Assembly: GCA_025963965.1 (NCBI GenBank)
Contig: JAOPZS010000099.1
Location: forward strand, 1 to 55,000
From: Solirubrobacterales bacterium
Lineage (GTDB): Bacteria > Actinomycetota > Thermoleophilia > Solirubrobacterales > Solirubrobacteraceae
Direction of reading: 5' to 3'
Length of the DNA: 55,000 nucleotides
The notes below the pieces were generated by a model that saw only the letters and a program-made list of their open reading frames with translations, did no database searches and was not told the origin of the DNA. The translations under genes were made by a program, and so were the position numbers. Of the stretch, positions 6,864-14,472 are shown in pieces. Numbering within the stretch: the stretch's first letter is position 1; each line of letters starts with the position of its first letter.

Positions 6864-8993
6864 GTGACCCACATCTCTCGCATTCCGCCACGCGCCGGCG
6901 CACGCCACCGCCGTCTCCTGCCGCTCAGCGTCCTGGCGGTCCTCGCGGCGCTCTGCTCGTTCGCCCTGCTGGCAGCGCCGGCCGGGGCGGTCGTCAGCGA
7001 AGTGGAAGGGACGCAGGTGGGCCTGCAGCCGCGCACGACGAACCTCGTCTTCCCATCGGGAAGCTTCAGCAACGAAAGCGGCAGCCCGATCGTCAACGGC
7101 GCGAGCGTGTACGCCGTCTACTGGGACCCGGGGGCGTGGTTCCATCACGAATGGGTGAGCAACATCGACACGTTCCTGCAGCAGCTGGGCGCCGGCAGCG
7201 GCGAATTCGGCACGATCTTCTCGGCGCTCGGTCAGTACCGCGACCGGACAAACGCGCAGGCCAGGTACAACTTCACCTTCAAGGGCGCCTACTCGGACAC
7301 CACGCCGTATCCGACCGCTGGATGCACCGATCCCGAAGCTCTGGAATTCGGACAGATCACGTGCTTGAACGATGCGCAGGTGCGCGAAGAGCTTCAGAGC
7401 TTCATCGCAAGCCACGGGACACCGAAGGGGATGCACTCTGTCTACTACCTGCTCACGCCGCCGGGTGTGTCGGTCTGCCTCACGGGAGGGTCGACGCACT
7501 GCTCCGACTACGCGCTGAGCGAAGAAGAAATCGAAGAAGGCGAACGCAACAGCACCAGCTACAAAAACAGCTTCTGCAGCTACCACGGCGCGATCAATCC
7601 CGGCAAAGCCGCAACGGGTGACGCCAACACGATCCTCTACGCAGCGATTCCCTGGACGGCGGGCTACGAGGGCCAGCCCTGGGACTTCGTTCCCGGCCCG
7701 TCCAACGGCGGGCAGGCGTACGACTGCCAGGACGGCGGCTGGAACCCCGAAGGCGCGGAAGAGAACCTCGAGGGTCAACCGCACATCCAGGAGCCAAACC
7801 AGGAAGGCAAAGGGGAAGAGGGCGACTACGCGCCGGCCCTCACCGACGTGCTCGTCAACCAGATCGCCGAGGAGCAGGCGAACATCGTCACCAACCCGTT
7901 GCTCACCTCGTGGCAGAACCCCGTCTCGCGTCGCGAGGCGACAGACGAATGCCGCAACGTGTTCGCTGCGACGGCCTCGCCGAGCTCGATCAAAGGCGAA
8001 GCGGTCAAGAAAGCGGGCACCGAAGCCGGCAACCTCGAGAATGAGCTCATCGCGGGCGGCGCCTACTACGTCAACAACGTGTTCAACGCCGGCGCGCTCC
8101 ATGGTGGGGGAAGTTGCGTCGGCGGCGTCGGACTCGTCCCCCGCTTCACCTCGCCCAACCCGGTGAACTCCGGTGAACTCGTCGCCTTCGACGGGATGGG
8201 GTCAACGGTCAGTGAGTTCAAGGGTGCGACCTTCGGCCCGAGCGGCCCGCCGACGACCACCTATGCGACGTTCGAATGGAACTTCGGCGACGGAACGGGT
8301 GAAGTGAAGGGCTTCGCACCCGGCGCGCCCGCGTGCTCGGTACCGTGGCTCAGCCCCTGCGCCGCCAGCACGTTCCACTCCTATGTGTACGGCGGCAAAC
8401 ACACCGTGACCCTGACGATCACCGACGTGGCCGGAAACGTCTCGAACGTGAGCAACGACGTGGTGGTGGTCGGCCCCCCGCCTCCGACTCCTCCCGCCGT
8501 CAGCCCTCCCGGCAGTGGTGCCACGGGAGCCTCGACCACCGGGGCCGGCACCGGCACCGGCTCGAGCGGCAGCGGCTCGAAAGCACCGGGGCCGATAGTC
8601 ACGACCCCCGTCGCCAAGGCCGGCGTCGCCTCGCGCTCCCTGCGCACGGCGCTCCGCCGCGGTCTGGCTGTCACCTATTCGGTCAACGAGCAGGTCGCCG
8701 GCCGCTTCGAAGTGCTGATGGCGCGCAGTGTGGCGAGCAAACTGAAAATCGGCGGTCCTGCCGCGACCGGCCTGCCGGCGGGCACGCCGCCGCAGGTGGT
8801 GATCGCGAAAGCCGTGCTGGTCACGACCAAGGGCGGTCGGAGCACGGTGCACATCAAGTTCTCAAAGAAGATCGCAGCCCGCCTCAAGCACGTGCACGCC
8901 GCGCCTCTGATGCTGCGCCTGGTGGTGCGCAACGCCTCCGCCTCGAGCCCCGAGACCGCGACGGTGCTCAGCTCGGTGACGCTCTCCGGCTGA
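6864..8993 (+). CDS. Large secreted protein with PKD domain and unassigned N-terminal domain
   Basis: A 709-residue exported protein. GTG 6864 follows GATGAGGGG; a twin-Arg-free signal peptide with a long hydrophobic run ends near APAGAVVS (about residue 42). The N-terminal part (about 50-430) is unusual: it contains VYAVYWDPGAWF, a Cys-rich stretch (TAGCTDPE, ITCLND, VYYLLTPPGVSVC, FCSYHG) and an acidic linker. Then comes a PKD-like Ig fold (FEWNFGDGTG, KHTVTLTITDVAGNVSNV, about 430-535), a Pro/Gly/Thr linker and a C-terminal beta domain of about 125 residues, a type I associate with surface proteins of this group. Exported surface or degradative protein is the safest call; the TPPGVSVC/FCSYHG pattern faintly recalls exordium-like proteins. 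Confidence 0.75.
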   Translation: MTHISRIPPRAGARHRRLLPLSVLAVLAALCSFALLAAPAGAVVSEVEGTQVGLQPRTTNLVFPSGSFSNESGSPIVNGASVYAVYWDPGAWFHHEWVSNIDTFLQQLGAGSGEFGTIFSALGQYRDRTNAQARYNFTFKGAYSDTTPYPTAGCTDPEALEFGQITCLNDAQVREELQSFIASHGTPKGMHSVYYLLTPPGVSVCLTGGSTHCSDYALSEEEIEEGERNSTSYKNSFCSYHGAINPGKAATGDANTILYAAIPWTAGYEGQPWDFVPGPSNGGQAYDCQDGGWNPEGAEENLEGQPHIQEPNQEGKGEEGDYAPALTDVLVNQIAEEQANIVTNPLLTSWQNPVSRREATDECRNVFAATASPSSIKGEAVKKAGTEAGNLENELIAGGAYYVNNVFNAGALHGGGSCVGGVGLVPRFTSPNPVNSGELVAFDGMGSTVSEFKGATFGPSGPPTTTYATFEWNFGDGTGEVKGFAPGAPACSVPWLSPCAASTFHSYVYGGKHTVTLTITDVAGNVSNVSNDVVVVGPPPPTPPAVSPPGSGATGASTTGAGTGTGSSGSGSKAPGPIVTTPVAKAGVASRSLRTALRRGLAVTYSVNEQVAGRFEVLMARSVASKLKIGGPAATGLPAGTPPQVVIAKAVLVTTKGGRSTVHIKFSKKIAARLKHVHAAPLMLRLVVRNASASSPETATVLSSVTLSG

Positions 8994-9029
8994 GCGCCGC
9001 GGCACGCCGCCGAGCGGCCGCGACGCCGC

Positions 9030-9054
9030 ACGGGTCACGGGTCACGGGTCACGG
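9030..9054. repeat. Heptamer tandem repeat (ACGGGTC)3 plus ACGG
   Basis: Three exact copies of ACGGGTC followed by a partial fourth fill the 55-bp gap between two convergent genes and run into the stop codon of the small membrane protein at 9049. Confidence 0.85.
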
Positions 9055-9246
9055 CGGAGGATCCTTTTCTCCGCGTTTACGTCGTGCCTTGGAGCTGAAC
9101 ACGAAATGCCACAGGCAGGCCAGCAGCACGTATCCGAAGACGATCGAGGTGATCGAGATGACCGCCAGGCCCGTGTTGTCGGCGACCGACGATTCGCCGT
9201 CGAGCGCCACCGTCAGGGCGAGCACGGCGTACAGGGTGCCGGCCAT
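9049..9246 (-). CDS. Small two-TM membrane protein
   Basis: A 65-residue ORF with two hydrophobic segments (about 2-13, weak, and 26-48, strong) and a basic C-terminal tail SSKARRKRGEKDPPP, placing the tail in the cytoplasm. It starts with ATG 9246, 12 nt after the stop of the NlpC-like lipoprotein gene, so the two are probably co-transcribed. No family is recognised and there is no clear ribosome site, so the call rests on position, composition and open frame. Confidence 0.5.
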   Translation of the reverse strand: MAGTLYAVLALTVALDGESSVADNTGLAVISITSIVFGYVLLACLWHFVFSSKARRKRGEKDPPP

Positions 9247-9258
9247 CGCTTGCCGCGG

Positions 9259-10059
9259 CTACAGGCCGGGGTAATGACGGACGACGAAGCCGGTGTTGTC
9301 TGTGGGAGTGACCAGCCAGCGCGACGCGTACACGCCGCTGCGCCCGGCGGTGTCGAAGAGGATCCCGTCGACGTACATGTAGGTGTGACCGGCGTTGGCG
9401 TAGACGGTGATGTAGCGGCCCGGCCCGGGCACGCCCCAGCTCTCGAGTTCGCCGGAGGTCTCCGGCGCGCTGAGCAGCCCCCCGGCGGCCAGGGCGTAGC
9501 TGACCGAGCCCGAGCAGTCGTACGCATTGTCGATGAAAGAAGCATGCCCCCCGCCGAACACGTACGGGAAGTTGGCGATCTCGTTCGCGCCGGCAACGAC
9601 CTTCTGCACGACTTCCGGAACTTCGGTGGGGATCGGGATCGTGCCGTTGCCGCCGATCGACTGGCCACCCGGAACGGGTGTGAGTCGCGCGTGGCGCGCC
9701 TGTTTGGCGCTCTTTTCAACCGCCTGCATCTGCTGCAGCTCAGCCTTCACTTCGGCGTCCGACGGCGCTCCCGCTGCGACGAGCGCGTCACCGGCCTTGG
9801 CGGGGGCGGCGGCGGCGGCATGGTGAGTCGAGGCCGGCGCCGGGAAGCTGCTGGCTTCCTTCGGGTCGGCCACGAGGTGCGCGGCGGCGGCGTGCTTGTC
9901 CGCGGGCGTGCCGACTGCCGGCCCGGCGGCGATGCCACCGCGCGGGCTCGACTTACCGGTGGTGGCGCCCGATCGGCCGGAGCTGCTTCCACAGCCGGCC
10001 AGCACGGCGCATGCCGCAAGGCCGCAGCACAGCGCTCTGGCCTTCGCGGGACCGATCAT
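9259..10059 (-). CDS. NlpC/P60-like lipoprotein, probable peptidoglycan hydrolase
   Basis: A 266-residue protein with a lipoprotein signal (VLAGC, Cys23), a long low-complexity Ala/Ser/His/Pro linker to about residue 110, a short helical stretch (EVKAELQQMQAVEKSAKQARHA) and a C-terminal papain-like domain. DCSGSVSYAL supplies the nucleophile Cys and AGHTYMYVDG the His; FPYVFGGGHAS is the usual lead-in of NlpC/P60 domains. It would cleave peptide stems in the wall from the outer face of the membrane. ATG 10059 follows a TAGCCT hexamer by 9 nt with no Shine-Dalgarno, so the mRNA is likely leaderless. Confidence 0.82.
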   Translation of the reverse strand: MIGPAKARALCCGLAACAVLAGCGSSSGRSGATTGKSSPRGGIAAGPAVGTPADKHAAAAHLVADPKEASSFPAPASTHHAAAAAPAKAGDALVAAGAPSDAEVKAELQQMQAVEKSAKQARHARLTPVPGGQSIGGNGTIPIPTEVPEVVQKVVAGANEIANFPYVFGGGHASFIDNAYDCSGSVSYALAAGGLLSAPETSGELESWGVPGPGRYITVYANAGHTYMYVDGILFDTAGRSGVYASRWLVTPTDNTGFVVRHYPGL

Positions 10060-10068
10060 CTAGGGGAA

Positions 10069-10074
10069 AGGCTA
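10069..10074 (-). promoter_or_regulatory. -10 hexamer of the NlpC-like lipoprotein gene
   Basis: TAGCCT on the minus strand, 9 nt before ATG 10059; leaderless-type spacing. Confidence 0.45.
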
Positions 10075-10100
10075 GCGTTCGCAAGCGGCGCCATGGTCGA

Positions 10101-10106
10101 TAACCT
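10101..10106 (+). promoter_or_regulatory. -10 hexamer of the gtrA-like gene
   Basis: TAACCT six nt before ATG 10113, with no ribosome site; leaderless-type spacing. Divergent from the lipoprotein -10 only 27 bp away. Confidence 0.5.
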
Positions 10107-10112
10107 GTTCCG

Positions 10113-10565
10113 ATGCAAGAGGATCTGAGCGCCGTGGAGCTGCGCCCGCACGTTCGCGTGATCCACGGGATGCGCCGGCCGGCCAACTGGCTGCAGCTCG
10201 TGCGGTTCGGGCTCGTCGGCGGGCTCGGCTTCGTCGTCAACCTCGCCGTCTACACGCTGTTCGTCCATGGCGTCGGGGTCGAGTACCGCGTCGCCTCCGT
10301 CGTGGCGTGGATCGTGGCCGTGGCCAACAACTTCTTCTGGAACCGCCACTGGACGTTCGACGCGCGCGAAGGCATCGCGCATCACCAGGCGATGCGCTTC
10401 CTGCTGGTCAGCGTCCTCACGGAGGCGATCAGCCTGCTGCTGCTGACGGTGCTCGTCGAGAACGGCGGCCTCTCGAAGGTGCCCGCCCAGGCGATCGCGG
10501 TGGCGGCCGCGACGCCGGCGAGCTTCCTCGGCAACAAGCTGTGGAGCTTCAAGGCGCGTGCCTGA
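10113..10565 (+). CDS. GtrA family membrane protein
   Basis: A 150-residue protein with four TM segments. It shows the family landmarks LVRFGLVGGLGFVVNLAVYTL (TM1), a SVVAWIVAVANNFFWNRHWTF block with the conserved Asn-Asn-Phe/Asn-Arg-x-Trp-Thr-Phe, and the C-terminal SFLGNKLWSF. GtrA proteins are thought to flip or deliver polyprenyl-linked sugars for glycosylation of surface polymers. The N-terminal 25 residues are cytoplasmic and variable. It stands alone and is not next to a GtrB-type glycosyltransferase here. Confidence 0.9.
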   Translation: MQEDLSAVELRPHVRVIHGMRRPANWLQLVRFGLVGGLGFVVNLAVYTLFVHGVGVEYRVASVVAWIVAVANNFFWNRHWTFDAREGIAHHQAMRFLLVSVLTEAISLLLLTVLVENGGLSKVPAQAIAVAAATPASFLGNKLWSFKARA

Positions 10566-10639
10566 TCGCAGCGCGCAATAGTCCTCGTGGGCGGCATTCG
10601 CCCGCGCCGGCGGGCCCAGAGGGCCCGATGATCCGGACC

Positions 10640-10645
10640 TATACT
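10640..10645 (+). promoter_or_regulatory. Candidate -10 of the bifunctional nuclease-family gene
   Basis: TATACT 29 nt upstream of GTG 10675, followed by a clear GGAGGA ribosome site, so this unit has a normal leader. Confidence 0.5.
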
Positions 10646-10674
10646 CTGACCTCGGCCCCTTCCGGAGGATCCTC

Positions 10675-11166
10675 GTGCAGGAGATGGTGATCTACGGCGT
10701 CAGCTTCGACATGGTTGGCAAGCAGCCGATCGTGCTTCTGAAGACCGTTGACGGCAATAAGTTCCTGCCGATCTGGATCGGCCACCCCGAGGCGGCGTCG
10801 ATCCTGATGAAGCTGCAGGGCGCGGGCACGCCCCGCCCGATGACACACGACCTGCTGTGCGACATCCTCGGCGAGCTCGACGTGAAATGCACCCAGGTTT
10901 CGGTGACGGAGCTTCGAGAGAACACGTTCTTCGCCTCGATCACGCTGAGTGTCGCCGGTCGCGAGCTCGAGATCGACTCTCGCCCCAGCGACGCAATCGC
11001 CCTGGCTGTGCGCTCTGGCGCTCCGATCTACGCCGCCGAGGAGGTCATCTCCGAGTCGGCGATCGAGTTCGAGCACGATGTCGAGGAGTCCGAGGACGTC
11101 GTCGAGAAGTTCAAGGAGTTCCTGGATCAGGTCTCGCCCGAGGATTTCGCCGCAGGCGACTCCTGA
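10675..11166 (+). CDS. Bifunctional nuclease family protein (DUF151)
   Basis: A 163-residue protein matching the BFN/DUF151 domain over its first 135 residues: VYGVSFDMVGKQPIVLLKT-like opening (seen here as VIYGVSFDMVGKQPIVLLK), FLPIWIGHPEAASI, RPMTHDLLCDIL and SRPSDAIALAVRSGAPIYAAEEV. Family members were described as having both RNase and DNase activity in plants, and one is a mycobacterial-type stress protein; the role in this organism is not known. The start is GTG 10675 or ATG 10684, both close behind GGAGGA. The acidic C-terminus (EESEDVVEKFKEFLDQ) is a common extension. Confidence 0.88.
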   Translation: MQEMVIYGVSFDMVGKQPIVLLKTVDGNKFLPIWIGHPEAASILMKLQGAGTPRPMTHDLLCDILGELDVKCTQVSVTELRENTFFASITLSVAGRELEIDSRPSDAIALAVRSGAPIYAAEEVISESAIEFEHDVEESEDVVEKFKEFLDQVSPEDFAAGDS

Positions 11167-11247
11167 TCAGCGCCATGCTGCGTCCTCGCTCGCTCGTGTG
11201 CTGGAGCACACTTCGCTCACTGCGTCCTTGCCTGGCTTGATCAGCGC
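11164..11247. repeat. Hairpin element flanked by a 10-bp direct repeat
   Basis: TGATCAGCGC occurs at 11164-11173 (overlapping the nuclease-family stop) and again at 11238-11247. Between them GTGTGC and GCACAC form a 6-bp stem with a TGGA loop at 11196-11211, and GCGTCCT occurs on both sides of the stem. This looks like a small intergenic repeat or a bidirectional terminator between convergent genes. There is no T-run. Confidence 0.45.
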
Positions 11248-11279
11248 GCCGCTAAGACGCGCAGCTGGACCCGCCCTCC

Positions 11280-12251
11280 TCAGCGGCCGAACGCGCTGGC
11301 GAGGATCCTGTCGAGCAGTTCCTCGAAGCTGAGCCCGGCGGCGTCGGCGGCCTGGGGGAGGAGGCTCGTCTCGGTCATGCCCGGGACGACGTTGGCCTCG
11401 AGCACCCAGAGCTCGCCGGTGTCCTGCTCGAGCATCAGATCGATACGGGCGAAGCCCCGGCAGCCGAGCAGCTCGTAGACCTGCACGGCCAGCTGCTGGG
11501 CGCGGGCGGTTGTCTCCGGCGCGAGCTCAGCCGGGCAGACGAAGGCGGTCATCCCGATCTGGTAGCGGGACTCGTAGTCGTAGAAGCCGTCTTCGCGCGG
11601 GACCGCCTCGACCACCGGCAGCGCGTGCGGCGGCTCCTCGCCGTTGCCGCGATGCGGCGTGTCGAGCACAGACACGGCAAGGTCCCGGCCGCGGAGGTGC
11701 CGTTCGAGCAGGACGGTCCCGTCGTAGGAGAACGCCCCCACCATCGCTCCCGGCAGCTCCTGCTCGGAGCTCGCGAACTTGACGCCCAGCGCCGAGCCGC
11801 CCCGGGCCGGCTTGACGACCATCGGAAAGCCCAGCTCCGCTTCGATCGCGCCGAGCGCCGCGCCGGCGCCGAGGTCACGAATCGACGACTCGCGCAGCGC
11901 ACGAAACGCGGGCGTGGGGATACCCGCCTCCCGCATCAGGTGCTTGGCCAGCATCTTGTCGGTGCAGTGCACGCAGGCCGACGGGCCGGAGCCGGTGTAG
12001 GGGAGATCGAGCGATTCCATCAGCGACTGAATCGTCCCGTCCTCGCCCTCGCGGCCGTGCAGCGCGACGAACACGACGTCCGGTCGCAGCTCGAGCAGCT
12101 CGGGGACGAGGCCCGGGCCGGCGTCGATGCCGTGCACGTCGTGGCCGAGACGCTGCAGGCCCGCCTGCACCTGCGCGCCCGAGCGCAGCGATACGGCTCG
12201 CTCGAGTGAGCGCCCGCCCTTCAGGACGGCGACGCGCCGCGCATCGCTCAT
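11280..12251 (-). CDS. ddl: D-alanine--D-alanine ligase
   Basis: A 323-residue ATP-grasp enzyme that makes the D-Ala-D-Ala dipeptide for peptidoglycan. Family marks: VAVLKGGRSLERAVSLRSG at the N-terminus (the EREVSLRSG-like loop), FVALHGREGEDGTIQ, the ATP-grasp lysines around LGFPMVVKPARGGSALGV, and the C-terminal metal-binding LWVLEANVVPGMTETSLLPQAA (Glu, Asn). The frame is open to 12794, but the real start is ATG 12251, which overlaps the stop of the upstream aminotransferase gene by 4 bp. The N-terminal serine/glutamate (RSLERAVS) is slightly shifted from the usual S-x-E-R-E-V-S. Confidence 0.93.
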   Translation of the reverse strand: MSDARRVAVLKGGRSLERAVSLRSGAQVQAGLQRLGHDVHGIDAGPGLVPELLELRPDVVFVALHGREGEDGTIQSLMESLDLPYTGSGPSACVHCTDKMLAKHLMREAGIPTPAFRALRESSIRDLGAGAALGAIEAELGFPMVVKPARGGSALGVKFASSEQELPGAMVGAFSYDGTVLLERHLRGRDLAVSVLDTPHRGNGEEPPHALPVVEAVPREDGFYDYESRYQIGMTAFVCPAELAPETTARAQQLAVQVYELLGCRGFARIDLMLEQDTGELWVLEANVVPGMTETSLLPQAADAAGLSFEELLDRILASAFGR

Positions 12252-13696
12252 CGGTCCTGCGAGCGGCGGCCGGCCCTCGGCTCCTCGCGCCGCGGCAGCG
12301 CGACCACGTCCGCCAGCGGCCGAGCGTCGGAGTCCGAGGCCTCCGGGCCGACTCGGGCCGGGGCCGGGCGTCCGCTGAGCGATCCGAGCAGGTCCAGCTG
12401 CGTGCGGATCGCCTTGCCGATCCGGCGGATCCCCTCGTGGATGTTTTCCTCGGTGACCCCGGCGAAGTTCAGGCGCATCGAGGACGAGCCGCTGTTTCCG
12501 TCCATGTAGGCCGCGCGCCCGGGCACGAAGGCGACCCCCTGCTTCGTCGCGAGCGCCAGCAGGTCGGTCGTGTCGATTCGCTCGTCGAGCGTCGCCCAGA
12601 CGAACAGGCCGCCCTCCGGGCGCGTCCAGGATGCCTGCTCGCCGAACTGCTCCTCGAGCGCCGAGAGCATCGCGTCGCGCCGCGTCCGGTACAGGTCGCG
12701 CAGCTTCTCGACGTATTCGAGCCAGCCGGTGCCCGAGCCTCGCCCCTGAGCGAAGTAGGCGGCGACGAACATCTGCGTCACCGGCGAGGAGCACAGATCG
12801 GCGCCCTGTTTGCCGAGATTCAGCTTCTCGAGCACCGGCCGCGGCGCGACCGCCCAGCCGAGTCGCAGGCCCGGCGAGAGGATCTTCGAGAACGTGCCGA
12901 GGTAGATCACGAGGTCCGCGGCCCCGACGCGGCCGACGGCCTGCGAGTCCAGCGAGTACAGCGTCGGCAGCGCCTCGCCCTCGTAGCGCAGCAGGCCGTA
13001 CGGGTTGTCCTCGAGCACCAGCAGCTCGCGCTCGCGTGCGACCTCGACGAGTCGCCGGCGGCGCGCCAGCGACATCGTCACGCCACCCGGGTTCTGGAAA
13101 TTGGGGATCGTGTAGATGAACTTCGGCCGTCGCCCTTCGGAGCTCAGCCGGTCGAGCGTCCGCTCGAGTGCGTCGATCGGCATGCCGTCGGCGTCAATCT
13201 CGATCTGCTCGACGGCGGCCTGGTAGGCGCTGAACGTCGGCACCGCCCCCGGGTAGGTGGGCGCCTCGGCGACGATCACGTCGCCCGGGTCGATCAGCGC
13301 CTTGCAGACGAGGTCGATCACCTGCTGCCCTCCGGTCGTGACGATCACCTCGGAGGGATCGATCGCGGTGCCCTCCGCGGCCATCACCTCGGCGATGCAG
13401 TGCGTGGTGGCCGTCATCCCTTCGGTCGGGCCGTACTGCAGCGCGCGCGCCGCCGACTCGTGGGCGACATCGGCCATGACGCTCGCGTAGAGCTCCGGCG
13501 GGAACGTCGAGGTGTCGGGCAGCCCGCCCGCGAGGGAGATCACATCGGGGCGCTCGGTGAGCGCCATCATCTCGCGCATCGCCGAGCTTTTCATCCCGCG
13601 TGTCCGTGCAGCGAACAGCGCCTCGTAGCGAGCCAGCTCGTGCGCCGTCGCACGGGTCCCGCTGCCGCCGCTGCCTGGTGTGCTCGATCGCGCCAT
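12248..13696 (-). CDS. PLP-dependent aminotransferase, 2-aminoadipate/LysN-like
   Basis: A 482-residue fold-type I aminotransferase. ISLAGGLPDTSTFPPELY, LQYGPTEGMTATTHCI, TGGQQVIDLVCKAL, YTIPNFQNPGGVTMS and GTFSKILSPGLRLGW (PLP lysine) are hallmarks of the LysN/AroH-like group of broad-specificity aminotransferases. About 30 extra residues at the N-terminus and 45 Pro/Arg-rich residues at the C-terminus flank the domain. It is translationally coupled to ddl, suggesting a role in supplying or balancing amino acids for the wall, but that is inference. Substrate choices include 2-aminoadipate, aromatic and branched-chain amino acids. Confidence 0.88.
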   Translation of the reverse strand: MARSSTPGSGGSGTRATAHELARYEALFAARTRGMKSSAMREMMALTERPDVISLAGGLPDTSTFPPELYASVMADVAHESAARALQYGPTEGMTATTHCIAEVMAAEGTAIDPSEVIVTTGGQQVIDLVCKALIDPGDVIVAEAPTYPGAVPTFSAYQAAVEQIEIDADGMPIDALERTLDRLSSEGRRPKFIYTIPNFQNPGGVTMSLARRRRLVEVARERELLVLEDNPYGLLRYEGEALPTLYSLDSQAVGRVGAADLVIYLGTFSKILSPGLRLGWAVAPRPVLEKLNLGKQGADLCSSPVTQMFVAAYFAQGRGSGTGWLEYVEKLRDLYRTRRDAMLSALEEQFGEQASWTRPEGGLFVWATLDERIDTTDLLALATKQGVAFVPGRAAYMDGNSGSSSMRLNFAGVTEENIHEGIRRIGKAIRTQLDLLGSLSGRPAPARVGPEASDSDARPLADVVALPRREEPRAGRRSQDR

Positions 13697-13836
13697 CAGC
13701 CTGGAGTTCTCCGTTCACCGTGCGGCGCCTGCCGGTGGGACGGGAACGGCACGTCCCGGCGGGTCGACTATCGTCCTGCCCGATCTGACGAGCGCCCAGG
13801 CCACGGTAGCGCACCGGCAGATCGGGCGATCGAGTG

Positions 13837-14463
13837 ATGAACGGCCTTTTCTTCTACATAGGGCTGGGCGCCGGGCTGGCGGCGGCATGCGGGCTGCGCC
13901 CGTTCCTGCCCGTGCTGCTGATCGGCGCGCTCGGCTCCGCGAAGGTGCTCGGCATCGGCTTCCCGTCCGGAAGCTGGCACTTCCTGCAGTCGAGCTGGTG
14001 GCTGCTCGCCGCGGCGGTCGTCTTCGCCCTCTCCTACGTCCTGCAGATCCTGCTCGGCTTCGCACCGATGGTCGATCCGGTCTCGCGCGAGCCGCGACGC
14101 GACCCTCTCGCGGCGGCGCTCACCGGGCTTGCATTCGGCGCAGGCGCCGTGCTGTTCGCCGGCGTGCTCGGCGCACACGGCGATGCAGCATGGCCCGGCG
14201 TGCTCGGCGGGCTCCTGATCGTTGCGCTCGCCCAGCGCCTGGCCGGACCGGTGGTCGTGGGCGCCCGCCGCCGGCTGGCCGAGAAGGGACCGCGTGACGC
14301 CCTGACGCTGTATCTCGACGCGGCGTCCCTGCTCGTCGCTGCGCTCGTCGCGGTGCTGCATCCGCTCGGCTACGTCGTCGTCGCCGCGCTCGTGTGGCTG
14401 CTGCTGCGGCGGCGCTCACGCTCTGGCGAGAAGTATGCGGGTCTCCGCATCCTCGGCCGCTGA
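13837..14463 (+). CDS. DUF4126 family membrane protein
   Basis: About 208 residues with five or six TM segments. GAGLAAACGLRPFLPVLLIGAL and the following short Gly/Ala helices match DUF4126 proteins, found mostly in actinobacteria and proteobacteria, with no known function. ATG 13837 is used; an in-frame GTG sits directly before it at 13834. The gene ends 9 nt before the phosphodiesterase-like gene, so the two likely form one unit. Confidence 0.78.
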   Translation: MNGLFFYIGLGAGLAAACGLRPFLPVLLIGALGSAKVLGIGFPSGSWHFLQSSWWLLAAAVVFALSYVLQILLGFAPMVDPVSREPRRDPLAAALTGLAFGAGAVLFAGVLGAHGDAAWPGVLGGLLIVALAQRLAGPVVVGARRRLAEKGPRDALTLYLDAASLLVAALVAVLHPLGYVVVAALVWLLLRRRSRSGEKYAGLRILGR

Positions 14464-14472
14464 GACCGTCGC

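Noticed and set aside
13765-13780. TATCGT at 13769 as a promoter for the DUF4126 gene.
   Set aside because: It is 60 nt from the start with no -35 or ribosome site; the spacing does not match either leader class seen here.
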